Source of the DNA: Agrobacterium tumefaciens
GTDB lineage: Bacteria > Pseudomonadota > Alphaproteobacteria > Rhizobiales > Rhizobiaceae
Direction of reading: 5' to 3'
DNA: 64,000 bases
Assembly (NCBI RefSeq): GCF_000834635.1
Contig: NZ_JXQV01000008.1
Span: 115,313-179,312, forward strand
Below the pieces are notes generated by a model. It was not told the DNA's origin and searched no databases. It worked only from the letters and a program-made list of their open reading frames with translations. Below, piece after piece: positions 63,363 to 64,000 of this stretch; position 1 is the first letter of the stretch; the number at the start of each line of letters is the position of its first letter. The position numbers were made by a program, and so were the translations under genes.

Positions 63363-63647
63363 GAGTACGCCAAACAGCGGCTGATGCCAATCGTGCGTGA
63401 TCTCATCCAGACCGTGGTGATCGGCAAGACACCGGGGCACCAGCCAGCGTGCCTGCAGGTGCATGGCGACATCGCCAACATCATGTCGTCGATGGAGGTT
63501 CTGGATCTCATGGAGCAACAGTTCCTTGCCGCGGCAGGCAACGATCTGATGGCGCGGATTGCGTCCGGCGAGATCGACACGGATGCCAAACGCAGAAAGC
63601 TCCTCGACCAGTATGGTGAGGAGCGTAAGAGCAAATATTCTGAATGA
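63363..63647 (+). pseudogene. Serine-recombinase-like C-terminal fragment
   Basis: The frame reads EYAKQRLMPIVRDLIQTVVIG, then HGDIANIMSS and a charged helical tail ending at 63647. The pattern V(R)xLIxxVVIGxxPG...LxVHGDIAxI resembles the C-terminal segment of large serine recombinases and resolvases. No catalytic domain is nearby, so this is a remnant. It ends 20 bp before the tRNA gene. Family call is by pattern and moderate. Confidence 0.5.
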
Positions 63648-63666
63648 AAGCGGTTACCAATAAATT

Positions 63667-63743
<77 letters not shown>

Positions 63744-63749
63744 TTACCA

Positions 63750-63889
63750 GGTTTTTGCATTTGCAAAAACCGCCAGAGCAAACCTGTTTAGGTTTGCGTC
63801 TCTACCCGACTTTTGCCGAAGGCAAAATGTCGTCTTTTTCAGGTTTTTGCCGAGGGCAAAATACCCGAGGTTTTTGGCATTAGCCAAAA
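63750..63889. repeat. Array of five short hairpins upstream of tRNA-fMet
   Basis: Five inverted repeats follow each other within 140 bp: 63750-63771 (10-bp arms GGTTTTTGCA/TGCAAAAACC), 63778-63797 (GCAAACC/GGTTTGC), 63811-63827 (TTTTGCC/GGCAAAA), 63845-63861 (TTTTGCC/GGCAAAA) and 63872-63889 (TTTTGGC/GCCAAAA). Three share nearly the same stem. They could be serial terminators or a small palindromic repeat family. Confidence 0.7.
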
Positions 63890-64000
63890 TACCGTTGTTA
63901 GAACTCAGAGGGCTGAACAAGTGCCTTATGAGCTAATTGCTTAAACGCATAAAGGCCGCTTGCGCGACCCTTAGTATCGGCTGGGCCGAAGGAATGTGAT

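Noticed and set aside
63750..63889. CRISPR array
   Set aside because: The repeats are adjacent hairpins with no regular spacers of 30-40 bp and no cas genes.

Overview
The window looks like a chromosome (or chromid) segment of a Hyphomicrobiales alphaproteobacterium, most like Rhizobiaceae or Brucellaceae. The basis is moderate GC with AT-rich promoters, rhizobial-type gene families (YihY, DCC plus ABC1 kinase, many LysR, LacI and RpiR regulators each beside a transport or catabolic operon), and an initiator tRNA-fMet of bacterial type near the right edge. Species cannot be fixed from the sequence alone.

Layout. 1-7 kb: truncated GGDEF/EAL protein, small unknown ORF, ArsR regulator divergent from an Old Yellow Enzyme, LysR regulator, tautomerase, hybrid histidine kinase. 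7.1-16.3 kb: a compact locus of divergent and convergent-overlapping genes. It encodes a GTP cyclohydrolase II with a decayed RibB-like N-terminus, a RibD-type reductase, a highly diverged 6-pyruvoyl-tetrahydropterin-synthase-fold protein, an MDR dehydrogenase, a GT4 glycosyltransferase, a methyltransferase and a cytochrome b561. With them are three envelope proteins (sulfatase-fold, UPF0104, CDP-alcohol phosphatidyltransferase). I infer a pathway to an unknown, possibly glycosylated, GTP-derived pyrimidine or pterin. 16.5-17.7 kb: membrane diguanylate cyclase. 18-24.3 kb: LacI regulator and a Ugp-like ABC importer with a phosphodiesterase.

24.5-36 kb: an EthD pair, then a co-directional catabolic cluster: SsuABC/TauABC-type transporter (one permease broken at its N-terminus), AtzG-like and AtzE-like amidase pair, cobalt-type nitrile hydratase whose beta chain is split by TAG-ATG, its accessory protein, an SMP-30 lactonase with a C-terminal frameshift, a NIPSNAP protein, an RraA-like protein and a LysR regulator. 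The logic is nitrile to amide to acid. 36-49 kb: DCC/ABC1 kinase pair, aldo-keto reductase and SDR with LysR, YihY, SDR/NTF2 with a LysR whose HTH carries an apparent internal deletion, then an RpiR-controlled MFS/GAF/amidohydrolase/DUF1349 group.

49.5-57 kb: ECF sigma factor, FecR, an STN-domain TonB-dependent receptor and a translationally coupled periplasmic M16 protease. This resembles the ferredoxin-import Fus/PqqL arrangement placed under Fec-type surface signalling. 57-58.8 kb is a rearrangement scar: an IS3 fragment, a 5'-truncated outer-membrane transporter gene and a 5'-truncated FAH hydrolase gene. 58.8-62.7 kb: frameshifted epimerase, cyclase, PAS-LuxR regulator, 3-oxoacid CoA-transferase. 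The right end holds a serine-recombinase C-terminal fragment, tRNA-fMet and a row of similar hairpins. Several genes are broken by single indels, so local decay or assembly error should be kept in mind.
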